Source: Strix aluco
Lineage: Eukaryota; Chordata; Aves; Strigiformes; Strigidae
Length of the DNA: 64,000 nucleotides
Assembly (NCBI RefSeq): GCF_031877795.1
Contig: NC_133932.1
Coordinates: forward strand, 77,799,937 to 77,863,936
Direction of reading: 5' to 3'
Positions 48,985-61,699 of this stretch are shown here, one piece after another. The notes below the pieces were generated by a model that searched no databases, was not told where the DNA came from, and was given only the letters and a program-made list of their open reading frames with translations. The position numbers and the translations under genes were made by a program. How positions within the stretch are numbered: the first letter of the stretch is position 1; each line of letters opens with the position of its first letter.

Positions 48985-50826
48985 AAAGAGTCCCTTCTGT
49001 CCCATTGCACATGACAAATTATAGGCAATGCATCTATACAGTGAAACAGAGCATAGTGAAGAGATATCTGATCTAACAAAGACCTGCAACAGCAACTGGC
49101 AACATTGCAGCTGAACTCCTTGCAGACTTCAACAGAGCAGATCCAAACACATGTTCACTAGCATGTCAGTAGTGGGATGTATTCAACTGCATGTAGTGCT
49201 GCAGTAGATGGATTCTCTACTCAGATCTCCGTTAGCTCAAGCATCTCCATTTCACATGTAGACACAGGTGGAGAGATTAAATAACTATCAATTTAGACTT
49301 GCCTTCAGACATACAACTCTTGTTTCTTTTATGAAACTGTGAGAAGAATAGTAAAACAAACTAATTCAGAGGAAAGAAAATTGCTCAGAGGAATAATTAT
49401 AGCAACTTTCACCTCAACAGCTAGGTCACTGGTTCAAAATCATTCAAATCACTTGTGACTGAAAATCATTACTAGTTGACTCCACTCAATGAGCTTGTGC
49501 TTCAGGTCAGAGTAATAATTACTGCAGGACTAAAACCACCATTAGTGGCTCCATTAGTGAGAGGAGTGAGAAAGAGAGAGAGAAAAAATAAGTAGCAGCC
49601 TTGGTCTCATTAGCGCTGCTTCCCAGTCAAAGATGAGAGGAGAAAATACTTTGAGGAATCCTGTAGTGTTAAGGCTTGATTTAGCTGCCCAAACAAAGCA
49701 CTGAGGATACTTGAGGATATGCCTCCTGCTCTGCATCTGCACCTCCAAAAGGACACAGGTCTCCCTTGGGTTTTACCTGTCACATCTACCAGTGCCATGT
49801 AGATATGATAAATAGCCTACATGTCCTTGGTTCTAGCACTAGATGTCCATCTGAGGACAGCCAAGTCCAGCCCTTTCCATTCCAGCCTCCCTCCAATGCT
49901 TCCAAATAGAAACTCCAGCCTCAAAAACCTTTGAGTTATTAGTAAGCTTACTAATTAAAATCTTCCCTTTTCCCTGTTTTTGTCTTTGTCATGTCAAGCA
50001 ATAAAACCCACACAGATATTGGGAAATGTTGTAAGAATATCTGTGTATATAAATGACAAAATGTAGGTACCCAGCAGACATCCACCTGAAGACCTGTTTC
50101 CCTGGAGATTCCTTATAACCTGAATTCTGCCACAGTGTTTATCACCAGCAATTTACCTATATTTGGGGTGGTTTTTTTCCTGTAGAAAAGTGGTATGTGA
50201 ACTTTTCAATATCACAGAAATAAACTGAAGAAGCTGAGCTGAGGAACTGTCCTAGGAAGAGCAGCCAGGCTACGAGTACAATTTACGACACCTCTGCATG
50301 GCTGGACATGCTGACAGCTCTCTGGTACATGAACTACAGCGTAGTACGGCTGAGCTAAGATGTTAAACCCACCATCCTGTCAAGTGAATGATAGACACAG
50401 ATGAGGCCAGGTGAAAAAAATAAGGATTTACTTGCATCAGGTGAAAGGAAATTCATGGTGGAAAACAAAATCTTTAAGAGAAGATGTGTTTCTCATGTTT
50501 TCCAAAGGAATCCTGTGAAAATGGCAAATATTAATGACCATGAATCCAGGGGGCTGTGAAGGGAAAGCAGTGTTTTAAAAACAGTGACAAATACATGAGT
50601 ACTGTGTTAAAGATTTATTATAGAGCATCTTTCATCCTAGCAGTTTCTGGTAGTTTTTAAAAATACATTTGCTTATATGACCAGATTCTTTATAACAAGA
50701 TACCCTCATAATAACATGTACTCATAATAACAGTATGGACTTATTAACGTTCCATATTTAAAAAATCAGTTGACATGTTCAGTTGGTTCTTTTAACATTT
50801 TCCTAATGGTTGCTAGTTTAATTTGT

Positions 50827-50878
50827 CTGTCTCTCTTAAAATCTCTCTCTCTTAAATATTTATCTCTCTCTTTAAGCA
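50827..50878. repeat. CT-rich degenerate tandem repeat
   Basis: Three runs of TCTCTC separated by TTAAA-type spacers, about 15-17 bp apart. Low-complexity sequence, no further call. Confidence 0.7.
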
Positions 50879-53800
50879 GAGTGTTTTAATCCAACACCAA
50901 CTCTTTAGATTTTAAGAGGAGGTTATTACAACACATAAAACATATGGTCTCACTTCAGCTCCCAGTATACATAAAATTAGTCAAAACAAAACACTACCTA
51001 ATCACTACCAAAACATGTGGTTCAGTCAGTAATTTTTGCTCAGAAGCATCTTGGGACTAATTTAGCATGAACAATGTAATTTTTTTTCTCACCCCACTCT
51101 TATCTCTGTAGGTCACATGGCAGCGGAAGGCAGAATGGCAAGCTGAAGTTCACCCTCTCTGCCACACTCTGTCCCTCACTTATATTTCATTCAAGGTTGT
51201 CTCTGTTTCCAAGATAACAAGTGCTTTCAGAGACTGGGAAATCCATTTTCAGAATTTGTATTGCCTTTTGGAATTACAGAAACATATAAATCTTGCCACA
51301 CTGGTGGAAGCAAAAACTTCAAAGCGATATAGACATAGTATTGGAAACCTGAGATAATTCCAGGGTCTTGTTCACAATAAAGATTTTTTTTTCCCTGTTT
51401 CTACATGAGAAGGAAAAAAATGCCTATGGGAGCATCCAAGTTTACTCCTTGGCCTGCTGTTAGGAAAGGGAGTACATTTGCTCTTCCATGGAGTGAATTC
51501 AAGCACTGAGCTTGGGACCATCAGTGGCTCCCTCTCCACCTGGCTCTGCTTTGGGACACTGAGCAGTCACTGCCTTCAAGACAATGCCCAGGCACATTTC
51601 AAGGGATAATTTTCTCCCAGGACCACACAACGTAGATATGAAGCTGACATACATTGGTTTTGCTGCCTTCTATTCAACGTAGCCTTCCATCACTAACCCA
51701 GCAGACTTTGTGCCCTTAGGATCCTTACACCATATCCCAGGGCAGACAAAATATACCCTCAGCGTCATGCTGTAAAAATACCACACTGAAGAGCTGCAGT
51801 TCAGTCCTCATGTTACTTCAGCTCCTTTGAACTAGAAAAAGAAGACCAAATAATTATTGTGTTTAAGGGTCACACAGGAGTCATAATAAATCCAAAGGAC
51901 TCTTGCACCCAAGTGCAACACTGGGAGAAAGCAGCTGTCTATGCTAGGGGACAGCTTTCTGAGCAGTGGGATGGAAAGCCAGCAGTGCAGCATGGCATGG
52001 GAGTGATCCTCACCCTGTCACCTTCAGCAGCAGGGGCACAGCCCAATAAAGAAGGCAGAGCTCTGCCTCAGGACTTTCACTTTACCCCTGTTTCTGGAGA
52101 GATGTCTGCTGAAGTGGAGGCCACCAGCAGCTCCACAAATGAGTGTTGTTCTTTGTGCTATCAGTCAGTCACACTGGCAGATATTAAAGGCAGTCAGCTA
52201 AAGTATTATTTATGATCTAGTTAGTTTGATGTACACTGGGATAATTGTAAAACAGAACTGGCCCATTTGCAGCATTTAGGCCTGACTTTGACAAGGGTGC
52301 AAGGCTCCTGGGCCCTCTCTTACGCATGCCACAGTGAAAGGACATGCAGCACAAGCAGATGCAAAACTAAACTGTGATTCACCATTAATGTGTGATAGCA
52401 CGTAATAGCTGTCAGAGGTTTCAGGCCAGGAAGCAGACACAAACACAGCTTTTAAATATAGAGATACTACTAAAACCTTTATGGGTTTAGAAATATAATT
52501 CCCGTTTAACATAACTCCACAACAGTCTATGAAGACTATGTAAAACTGTAAAGGAAGATTGAAAGTAACCTTTGACATTCCTGACATAAGTCAGGAATTA
52601 TAGCATGAATCTGATATGAGAAAATCAAAGCAAAGATGAGCCCTACCATGACCAGCTTTAAAAGAAAAACATTTTTTCATACATAACTTGTGTATGTTCT
52701 ATTTACTCATATTTTATCACAAGATTTTCTGAGTAATAAGAATCCAAGGATCGTGTTGCTGGGGAAACTAAAATAATGGTGTAATCTTCTGAGAAAGTGT
52801 GAAACATAGAATTAACACTACTGAATTGAATTTAATAACACTGTGCAACATCAGGCCTAACCTTAAATCAATACTTCATTTTCTCAGTCATCTTACAGAT
52901 GAGTTGTAGCCATTATATCTCCAGGGAATGCCAACCACCCCATGGAGGGTCAGCCTACTTAAGTAATATTTTGCAGGATCTTCTAGTGATCTCAAAATAT
53001 TCTTTAAGAGTGTATAACCTCAGCTTCCATAAATACTCTTTTGTATATTCTGGAGACATCCCTCATGTTCTGTAGTAAATACTACAGTCAGTTTTACCCA
53101 ATTAAGCTCAGTGATACTTATGACTCATTACACCTATTATTTCTAAATTTAGGCTAAACATAATCCACTTTTGGAAGGCAACAAAAATAATAATCACCAG
53201 TGTGACCACATAAAAATAAGCTTCTACAACCACTGCTTTCCCAGAAAGCTAGTTTCAAACTGAATTCAGAGCTGCACTTTAGATTACTCATAGCAAAATT
53301 CTGCTGCCTGAAGTTCTTCCATATTCTATTTCAATCCAGTTTTTACTTGCAAGTGTCTCACAATCACAAGCAAAATGAAATTAAGAAATTGGGTGCACCA
53401 TAAAATGCACATTCACCATTGTCTTGAAAAAAATTGTTTGTGAAAAGGCTTTGTCACAGCAGCAGAAATACCATTCCTTGGATTATGTGTTCCCGCTGCA
53501 GTGTGCAGGCATGGCAGAGAGCACAGCTGCATACCATGGGACCAGATCACACCAGGTGGGGTATTATCAGCTTATGCAAGGTTGTTGCCAGACCTGGAAC
53601 CCACCAATTAATCGCAGCAAATATATAGGGTCCTTGAGCTAAGAAGTGTGGCAACTTGATGCTACAGCTCAGTTCTCCACTACCACCCAAGGAGGGGTGC
53701 ATCCATCATGTCACTTGGTACACAGGTGTTCATCAAAAAGTCTATTCAGGCTGTGGCCCAGTGCAAAAATCTTTCCTGTCAGGTTCCCACACATTAAGAG

Positions 53801-56800
53801 AATTGTGCCAGTACAAAATGTGCCAGTGCTGAATGCACTCAAATGGATGTAAGCCTGGTCAAGGTGAGCCCTGAAGCACCTGCAGTTAAGCAACTTGATG
53901 CTGGAAGTGGAATTTGCACTGCCTACAGCCCTTTCTGAATCTCAGCAAAGCTGTTTCTTCTTCAGGGATTCATAGATTTGCTAAAATATTCTTGCATAGG
54001 CGAACACAAACATGTGTGCAGAATAAATGCCTGGTCCTGTAAGGAGCAATGATTTCATTCAGTAAATAACATTGCTACCTGATGGAAATAAGAATATAGA
54101 ATTAGGTTACGTCATGACAGAAGATAAATTTTGTAGTTTTGCCTTTGCCAGTAGGCTGACTTTGTACATGCAACTAACCCACAGTTTAGTGTATTCCATA
54201 AAAGAAAAGGTGAAAAGGCCTGCTAGGAATTTAACACCTGCCATACAGGTTTGGCTGACAGCAACCAGCCAACAGAAAATTCTTAGGAAGATATTTAAGA
54301 AAGCATTTCAGACAAGGATCCTTCCCTTTTTATATTATACTTGATTTCTAGCAATCAGTAATTTATGAACTGCCTGATAGAGACATTTTAAGTCTAAGCT
54401 TAACATCTACTGACAGATATATATGGTTCATGAACCCGAAAGTCAGGGATATAATAGAATACTACAGGGATCATTGATGGACTTGTATACGGAGATTGCA
54501 CTTTACCTACTACTAATCTATCTGTAATTGCTGGACAGGCAGGTTAGTCACTTATTTGCATGAGCTATAAAATTACCCAAAAAACAGTATTCCAAATTGT
54601 CAACATAAAAGGATTTTGGTCCTCCATCAGTTTGGCAAGAAAAGGAAGAGAGAAATGACAAAAGAGCAGATGGTAGAAGAGATACACCAACATGTTGTAT
54701 GTAACAGTGAAGGAAGATGGGAATCTTGTAGGAACAAAATAGGATTTATTTGCTTAAAAATGACAGGCAAAAGAGATCTTTAGTTCAATACATGAGACAA
54801 TGTGAGGTTCTGGAACTGAGAAATAGGGATATTTTTTCTGGGTTTCTTTCTACTGTTGAAAAGAGTAAAAAATGATCTGTAGAGCTTACTGCCATTGACT
54901 GCAAGAAGTGATTTAAATTACTCATGCTACATTTACCTTTTATATTCAATGTTAAGCAAGCAATCTTTGAGTAACCCTGAGAGTAGCTGGTGATACTGCC
55001 ACAAACAGAGTGAAAAATCTGGGAGAGCTCCTACAGCCTCAGGAGGCAGATACCAGCCCTGGAAAGAATTATGGATAATGCACATAAGTGTGCACGGAAA
55101 AGTTTTGAAGACTAAGACAAAGGATATCATGTTGAAGTGTTCATATTCAGGTAAGTCTGGGCTGAGGGATGTTCCTCTTTCATATGCCTGACAGGTTATC
55201 TCCAAAGACATTTTAATGTTGGCAACAGCGTAGCTTCAATGGAACACAGTCTTCATTTACTGTATTTAAATATTGTAGCTAAGAGGTTTTTCCTAAATAT
55301 TGTTTGTTCAACCAAAGCACTATTTACAGAATTTATTGGGGTTTTAGTGCTTTTAAGAATTTGCTTTTTTCCCAGCTATACTGTGCTGTATCATGTGTGA
55401 AGTAAATGAATAATCTGTACAGCTTCAATCTCCAACATTTTAACATTTGAAAGAAAATCATGCAGCCCCACTATCATCCTGTTCTTAAAAGTCAAGATGC
55501 AAACTGTGTAAATGATATTGAGTAAAAGGGGGATAACGGTGGGTGTAGGTGCCCAATGAGACTTGCAGAGTTCTCACACTGACATTTGGAAAGGAATCAA
55601 CGTACACCTTGCAGTGCCTACGAGTACTGGTTAACAGTAGTAATCTTGGGTCAAAAAGAACTGAGATTATATCCTGTTGTGCAATCAAAGAAAAAATTAC
55701 TTTCTAATGTGATTTAATTATGTTTGAATTTTTAGGTAATTCCTCTTTTACTTGTCTTTACGTTTTTAAGCCTAGAAACAAATAGCACTGCAGAGGAGAA
55801 GCAATTTCACGGCACTCAGTACTTATGACACTAAACTGTTATAAGTCAATATTCTTCCTAGGTAATAGGCATTAAAAGTAGATTTATTATTTGAAAACAT
55901 AATGCCAACTACCTGAATAAAGGATAGCCAAAATTAATCTGTTCTCCAGCAGATATGACTGGAAAAATGCCAGCCTTCACCAAGACATTGAGGAGGGCCA
56001 ATCATTGTAGTTAATATATGACCTCAGCACCATTGAAATAGATAAGAAATACATCACTTTAAGACAAGGGACTTTATCATGCTTTCACACCCATATTAAA
56101 TAATGACATAGTCAAACTAAACAGAGAAACTAGAAAAGAGCTTCTAAGTGTCCATTCTGTTTCATTCGAACAGTACACTAAACCCAAAACCCTAATACTA
56201 GGCCAGTCCAAATACACAAAAGTACCTGAATGTTTGTCAGATAAATAGGGACAGCATAAACCACAACTTCTTAGTTCAACATTTTGACCGGAATAAAAGT
56301 TCTCCAGTATTTCTGAAAAGAGGTACTTGACTCTCTTCTTTGAACAGCTGAAAGCAATGTACACAAACACAATATTTACCCGGACATTTTCATCTTGAAA
56401 AGTCCTAATCATATTACTGATTCTGACTTACTTTACTGCTTTTGGTTTTAGCTGCACACATTCCTGATAGTTTTTCCATAGCGGAAATGAACAACTCAAG
56501 AACTGATTATAATAATAACTTGAGGGCACCTTTTGTTTATAAGGTAATATGCATAATCTGGACTAATAGATACCATGGCTGAAGGCCAGGGACTTTATTA
56601 GACTCGGATATGGTTATTACAGGTTATTATACTCAATGTTTAATTAAAAATTGAAATCTTAAAACACAGAAGTGGGAGGAAAATTGCTTTCTTCCTTTAC
56701 TCTCCTTCAGCTATGTCCTTTAGTCTCCTGATGTACTTTCGTCTTTTTATACCATGTCCGTTTTGCATTACCCTCTGATCTTTTGTGTACAGTTTCCTTT

Positions 56801-57720
56801 TATTTCCACAGATTTGGGTGACAGCTGAATAAGGTGTTTAGATTGCATCTTTCAAAGTGAAAAACACTTTGAAAACTCAGAGCACTGTAGTTTTTTACCA
56901 GAACACATAGATTCTAATAGACAATTGAGGTATTTGTGTATTCACAGTAAAAGTACTGTAGAAAAATCATTAAGTGATCAGAAAAACTCGAGCATAGAGA
57001 GACATAGCTTTGTCACTGACAAATATAAATCACCTAGTGCCAGTCCTTGCCAGTGAAGATACAGGTCACTTCATATAACTAGGTCTGACTGCACATCTGA
57101 TTGTAGGAGGCCATCATTAGATGAGATGAATCCCATCTCTGTTAAAAGTTCATTCCTGGACTCCATTTTGTTGAGCTGTAACAAATACAGTCTCAAGTTC
57201 TCCCACAATATACAGTAAATGAAATGCAGGTGACTCAGCTGAGTGTGTTTAGCAGAACTGTCAAGGGGGTGGATATATTCAAAGCTGCTTATGGAAGCAT
57301 TATCAAGAATGAGAGAGCAACGGGCAGTTTCAGGAGCTTGTATGTGAAGCAACACTGAATGAATGAAAGAGTTGAAAGTCAGCTGGCGATAGTCCTCCTG
57401 ATGATGAAGTTAGCAGAACTGTCCTCTTATTTATTATAAGGTCACAAGCAGCACCACAAGGATGAAGATGTCCAGCAACAGTGGGAGGAAATATTAGCCA
57501 ATGGCACCAAGATGCCAATCATAGATGGTTTTGTCACCATTATGCTCATCAGTAGTATTTGAGGAATAAAAATCTGACACAAAAACCCATTTAGATCTGT
57601 ACTGCCTGTTTTTTCTGGGGAGTGCCAGTATTTCCATAAGAATCAGAAAGTAAGCTCCTGTCCTCCCCTGCCAGTGACACAGTAGGCTTTCCAAGCTGAA
57701 GAATATTTTTGTATCCCTGT

Positions 57721-57850
57721 GACCCTTTGAGTGCATGCTGATATCCAGCTCAAGTCTCTGGCAGCCACAGAGATTTAATATCTGACAAGATAATAGTTTG
57801 TTATCAACAAAATCAGTCATTTATAAAAGAAAGAGATGTTTCATAAATGC
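57721..57850 (+). repeat. Diverged direct repeat, copy A
   Basis: Aligns without gaps to 59341-59470 at a constant offset of 1,620 bp. Counting by eye gives about 92 of 130 matching bases; the best blocks are GGCAGCCA and TTATC-ACAAAATCA. It may be two copies of an old interspersed repeat or an old local duplication. I do not recognise the family. Confidence 0.65.
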
Positions 57851-59340
57851 CATGAAAAATGCATATTAATAGGAGTTATGTTCTCAAATAATTTCCAAGT
57901 TTGAGCTAATTTACTCTCTAAAATGGCACATGAAGAAGCAATTGCGAAGTAAGGCAGAAAGTGGATTTCAGCTTACCTTCAGGGACCCACACTCAGAACT
58001 CACTCACGCCTTGATCTGAGAGAACCCATTCAAATACAACTACAGTATTCAGATAACACCTCGTGAACAGGAATCTGAACTAATATGACTAAAGGCAACA
58101 GAACCTCAAAACTGATGTGAATTTCACCTTATGAAATTGTGAAGGCACATGTGGTGCATCACCACAATGTTTGTGTAGCCATGCTGTGAAAGATATATGG
58201 AAAGCGTGCAGGAACAAGCACCAAACATGATGCAGGTTCTCAGCAGTGCCACAACCAGGAATGATTTAGAATTTAAGTTTTAGATTTATTCTGAAGAAGA
58301 AGTTAAGCAGAGATACAAGAGAGATGGAGACGAACTTTGCAAGTGAGGCTGCTGTCACAAAAACCTTGAGTAAGCAACAGCTCTGAAAGCAGGGAAAATG
58401 AAACTTTGAGTTTGGAAGCGATCATGAGTTGAAGTAAAAGAAAATTCTCACATTCAAACTGATCATTAAAAGGAAAATTTTTACCAGCTAGAAACTTCTC
58501 TAATTTATCTAAGGTGGAGGCAGATTTTAATGACATTCTCAACTCCTCAATGTTGTTATAACTCCACTGAAGATTTGGCCCCTAGCCAACCCAGTCTGTA
58601 CATAGGGTAGATTTTCCTTTTCTTTTCTTTGCTTTCCCAGTTTCACTTGCAGTACATCTGTATCCAGATTTATTCTACATTTCTTCCTCCACTTTCAGAG
58701 GACTGAAAAGCTCTCTGCAACTAATATTACTTACTCTACACATACATCTCGGCAGGTGAGCTGTAAAGTAAAACTATCTTGTCAGAAACCTTCCCAGTTA
58801 CCCACAGCTGTCACATATATGAGTGAGCCCGTACTTTTATACTGTTTCCTTTCTGTTTGAGTGAGGAGCCTTATTCCGAACAGAGCACTTTCCTTTCTGC
58901 CTGACCCAGATTCACCCACACTGAGGGCTGCAATCTGCACAATATCCTACCAAAACACAGGGGCAATATGAGTGCAGTCACTGCATTTTTGTCCACCTGT
59001 CACTCTAACCCTAATAGTTTCCTGCTTCTCACTTTACCCCTGGGTTTTCCACTTTTCCAAAGCACTGCTACTCCACCTGCGACACTAACAGTAAAGAGCA
59101 GGCTCTGCTCAGCGATCTGCGTGCTCCCCGGGAAACTTGAAGTGAGGCAGCCAAACCTCCATCAGGGAGCAGGGGTTGTAAGGTAAAAGGCAGTTGCCAA
59201 GGCACTGGGATGATTTATATTTCTTAGTTTCAACACACACATGTATTTCAAAGTCTACTCTCTGGGTATTTGACCCACACGGGCAAGTATTCATGCAAAA
59301 AGAGACTATCAATTCTATTGTTCATAAATTCTACTTGAGT

Positions 59341-59470
59341 GATTCTCAGAGCTCAAGCTGAGGGCCAGCTCATGTGCCTGGCAGCCAAAGACATTTAACT
59401 TCTGGCAGTAGAGCAGTTATTTATCTACAAAATCAATAATTTACAGGGGAAAGAGAGGCTGCATAAAACT
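59341..59470 (+). repeat. Diverged direct repeat, copy B
   Basis: Partner of 57721-57850, in the same orientation. The similarity is lost on both sides beyond these limits. No open frame is shared between the copies, so a coding origin is unlikely. Confidence 0.65.
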
Positions 59471-61040
59471 AAGAGTAAAAGAAAAACAGTAAAATCTCTA
59501 AAATCACTCTTTCTTTTTCTATACTAGAAATTTAATTTAAAGATTCTTACATCCAGTAGTCAGCTTAATGGAAATAAACCACCAAGATTATAATTCTCCA
59601 TAGTATGCAAGTACTGAGGTCTTATCGAATTGCCTCAGCAAGCAGTTGTTCTGCAGGGGCAAAGAAGTAGCTGAATAAGGAAGTTTTAAGATTGAAGAAT
59701 ACTTTGATATTAAGTGACCTTACCTTTATTTTCCCTTCCTTTAGCTGACCCTGTCGGTATCTCCATAGGAGACATCTGATTTATTCACTGCAATCTTATT
59801 TGGTTGGGTCAAACAACTTTCCCACTTGAAGATCAGAGATAACAGCAGAGTGACTTGGTTTCAGGAGAGAAAGGCAAGGTGTCAGGAAATTAGTATTGAT
59901 GCGTGAGTTTCATCACGGAAAGCTCAAGCCCATGGTGACTTCATGGACGGCTTGATTTGTGGAGCCCAAATCTCACAAAGGCACTGCAAAGGTTCTTCCC
60001 ATCCTACATTTCACTGGAACAATGTAGCTGAAACTCTGTGTGTGAAAACTCACCCTGCTTCTTCCCTCTTTGAAAAGTTTTTTTTTTCATATAAACAACA
60101 ATCCATGTCAGAGCTATTAATGCTGACACTTGGATTTTCAGAGTCTTGCGTTCTGTTTGAAATTACTTTGTCCAATATAATATGAAATTAAAGACGAAAA
60201 ATTAACAATTTAGCAAAACTGAAGGCACAGAAAATACTGGCACATTGTAAACTAATGACTCAGATTTCAGATGGCAAAAATCTGAACAATTGCCTCCAGG
60301 AGGATCCATGGAGGGAAGGGAACGTAGATAGTCAATGACAGATACTTGGCCTATGCCTTATGCCATCTAAGGTGTCAACATAAAAGAGAAGGGGAGGATA
60401 TGTGTAATAGGAAAAGCTAGGGTATCTCTACACTATGTTTGCCCTAGATGGAATTTCTTGACCCTTATTGTCTCCTGAAGCTGCCTTAAGATGACAAGCA
60501 ATGGCCAAAATATGGTATAAAGGTGAAGATAGTGCATGTCGCGTTTTACTTGAGCTTAGTATCCTTTTTCACAGGATACACTGCTCTATCCTGTTAAGTA
60601 TGAAACAGATACAGCCACATAAATGAGCCAAAACCTACTCTCTTAACTCATGCAAGCAATCCCAAATATCATTGGCTATGCTGCCAGATGGCAGTGCTTC
60701 ACAGAAACACAATGTTAACTTTCACAGCATCCTGAACAGATAAAGCATTGCCTCCAAAGGGTTAGACTCACACTTGGGCATGTTCATACAAGCTAGTTCC
60801 AGGCTGTGCATTAAGACCAAAAAAAAGAGAGACCCATCAGTTTCAGAGGAACTGCTGTTGTGAGTATAGTGAGCAGAATTCTTTTTGTCTGAAGTGTCTT
60901 CTGTTTGCAGTAAGATGCTTATGATGCCACCAATGGGCTAGACACTAGACAGTATCAAAAGAAAGGCACATAAAAACTTACAGTTCAAAGAGAAAAAGAA
61001 AAGGATGAAAGATAATGATACACAGAGACTCATGGTCATG

Positions 61041-61674
61041 ATCACAGAATCACAGAATCATTCAGGTTGCAAAAGACCCTTGGGATCATGGAGTCCAACC
61101 GTCAGCCCTACTCTACAAAGTTCTCCCCTACATCATATCCACCAACATCTCATCCTAATGACCCTTAAACACATCCAGGGATGGTGACTCTACCACCTCC
61201 TTGGGCAGCCTATTCCACTGTCTGACCACTCTTCCTGTGAAAATTTTTTTCTTAATGTCCAGTCTAAACCTCCCCTGTTGCAGTTTAAAGCCATTCCCTC
61301 TTGTTCTGTCACTAATTATCTGTGACAAGAGACCAGCACCAACCTCTCTACAATGTCCTTTCAGGTAGTTGTAGAGAGTGATGAGGTCTCCCCTTAGCCT
61401 TCTCCTCCTCAAACTGAACAGTCCCAGCTCCTTCAATCTCTCCTCATAGGATCTGTTCTCCAGGCCCTTCACCAGCTTCGTTGCCTTCCTCTGCACTCGT
61501 TCCAGCACCTTGATATCTCTCTCGTATTGAGGTGCCTGAAACTGGACACAATACTCCAGGTGTGGCCTCACCAGTGCAGAGTACAGGGGGACTATCACCT
61601 TCCTACTTCTGCTGGTCACACTATTTCTAATACAAGCCAGGATGCCGTTGGCTTTCTTGGCCATGGTCTATGTA
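61041..61674 (-). mobile_element. CR1 LINE 3' fragment with open ORF2 tail
   Basis: A minus-strand CR1. Its 3' end appears at the left as ATCACAGAATCACAGAATCA, the short terminal repeat unit of the family. A 169-codon frame (61664-61155) is open and encodes the C-terminal tail of ORF2, the LINE reverse transcriptase: it includes [51 protein letters not shown] and [20 protein letters not shown]. The RT catalytic core lies further upstream in a full element and is absent. A TAG at 61155-61157 ends the frame; similar text continues for about 10 codons past it. The 5' truncation is near 61,670. This is the youngest-looking of the CR1 copies. It cannot move on its own. Confidence 0.92.
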
Positions 61675-61699
61675 GGCTTTCTTGATCATGGCCTATGTT
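61650..61699. repeat. 25-bp tandem duplication at CR1 5' end
   Basis: Two adjacent 25-bp units, each starting GGCTTTCTTG, match at 21 of 25 bases. The first unit lies at the end of CR1 ORF2 sequence; the second falls just outside it, at the truncation point. Confidence 0.8.

Larger units (their letters stand above)
47684..49003 (-). mobile_element. CR1 LINE 3' end, split by an LTR
   Basis: A minus-strand CR1 3' end seen as its reverse complement: AGAATCATAGAATGGTTTGG at the left, then the AAGGGACCTTAAAGATCATC and CCACCCTCCCAGTAAAGAAT blocks, up to 47964. The element resumes after the inserted LTR at 48980 with CTGATAAAGAGTCCCTTCTG and fades near 49003. Without the LTR and its duplicated CTGAT it is about 300 bp long and covers only the 3' end of ORF2 and the 3' UTR. 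The split shows that the CR1 was present first. Confidence 0.9.
49004..61040. other. Intergenic or intronic DNA, no gene recognised
   Basis: About 12 kb without a recognisable gene or young transposable element. Open frames are short; the longest (118 codons at 51859-52215 and 111 codons on the minus strand at 56077-56412) have no known motif. Local repeats are listed separately. Confidence 0.55.

Noticed and set aside
48191..49014. Several 65-80 codon Pro/Ser-rich frames
   Set aside because: All fall in the GC-rich solo LTR at 47965-48979 or run just past its end, and reflect its internal repeats.
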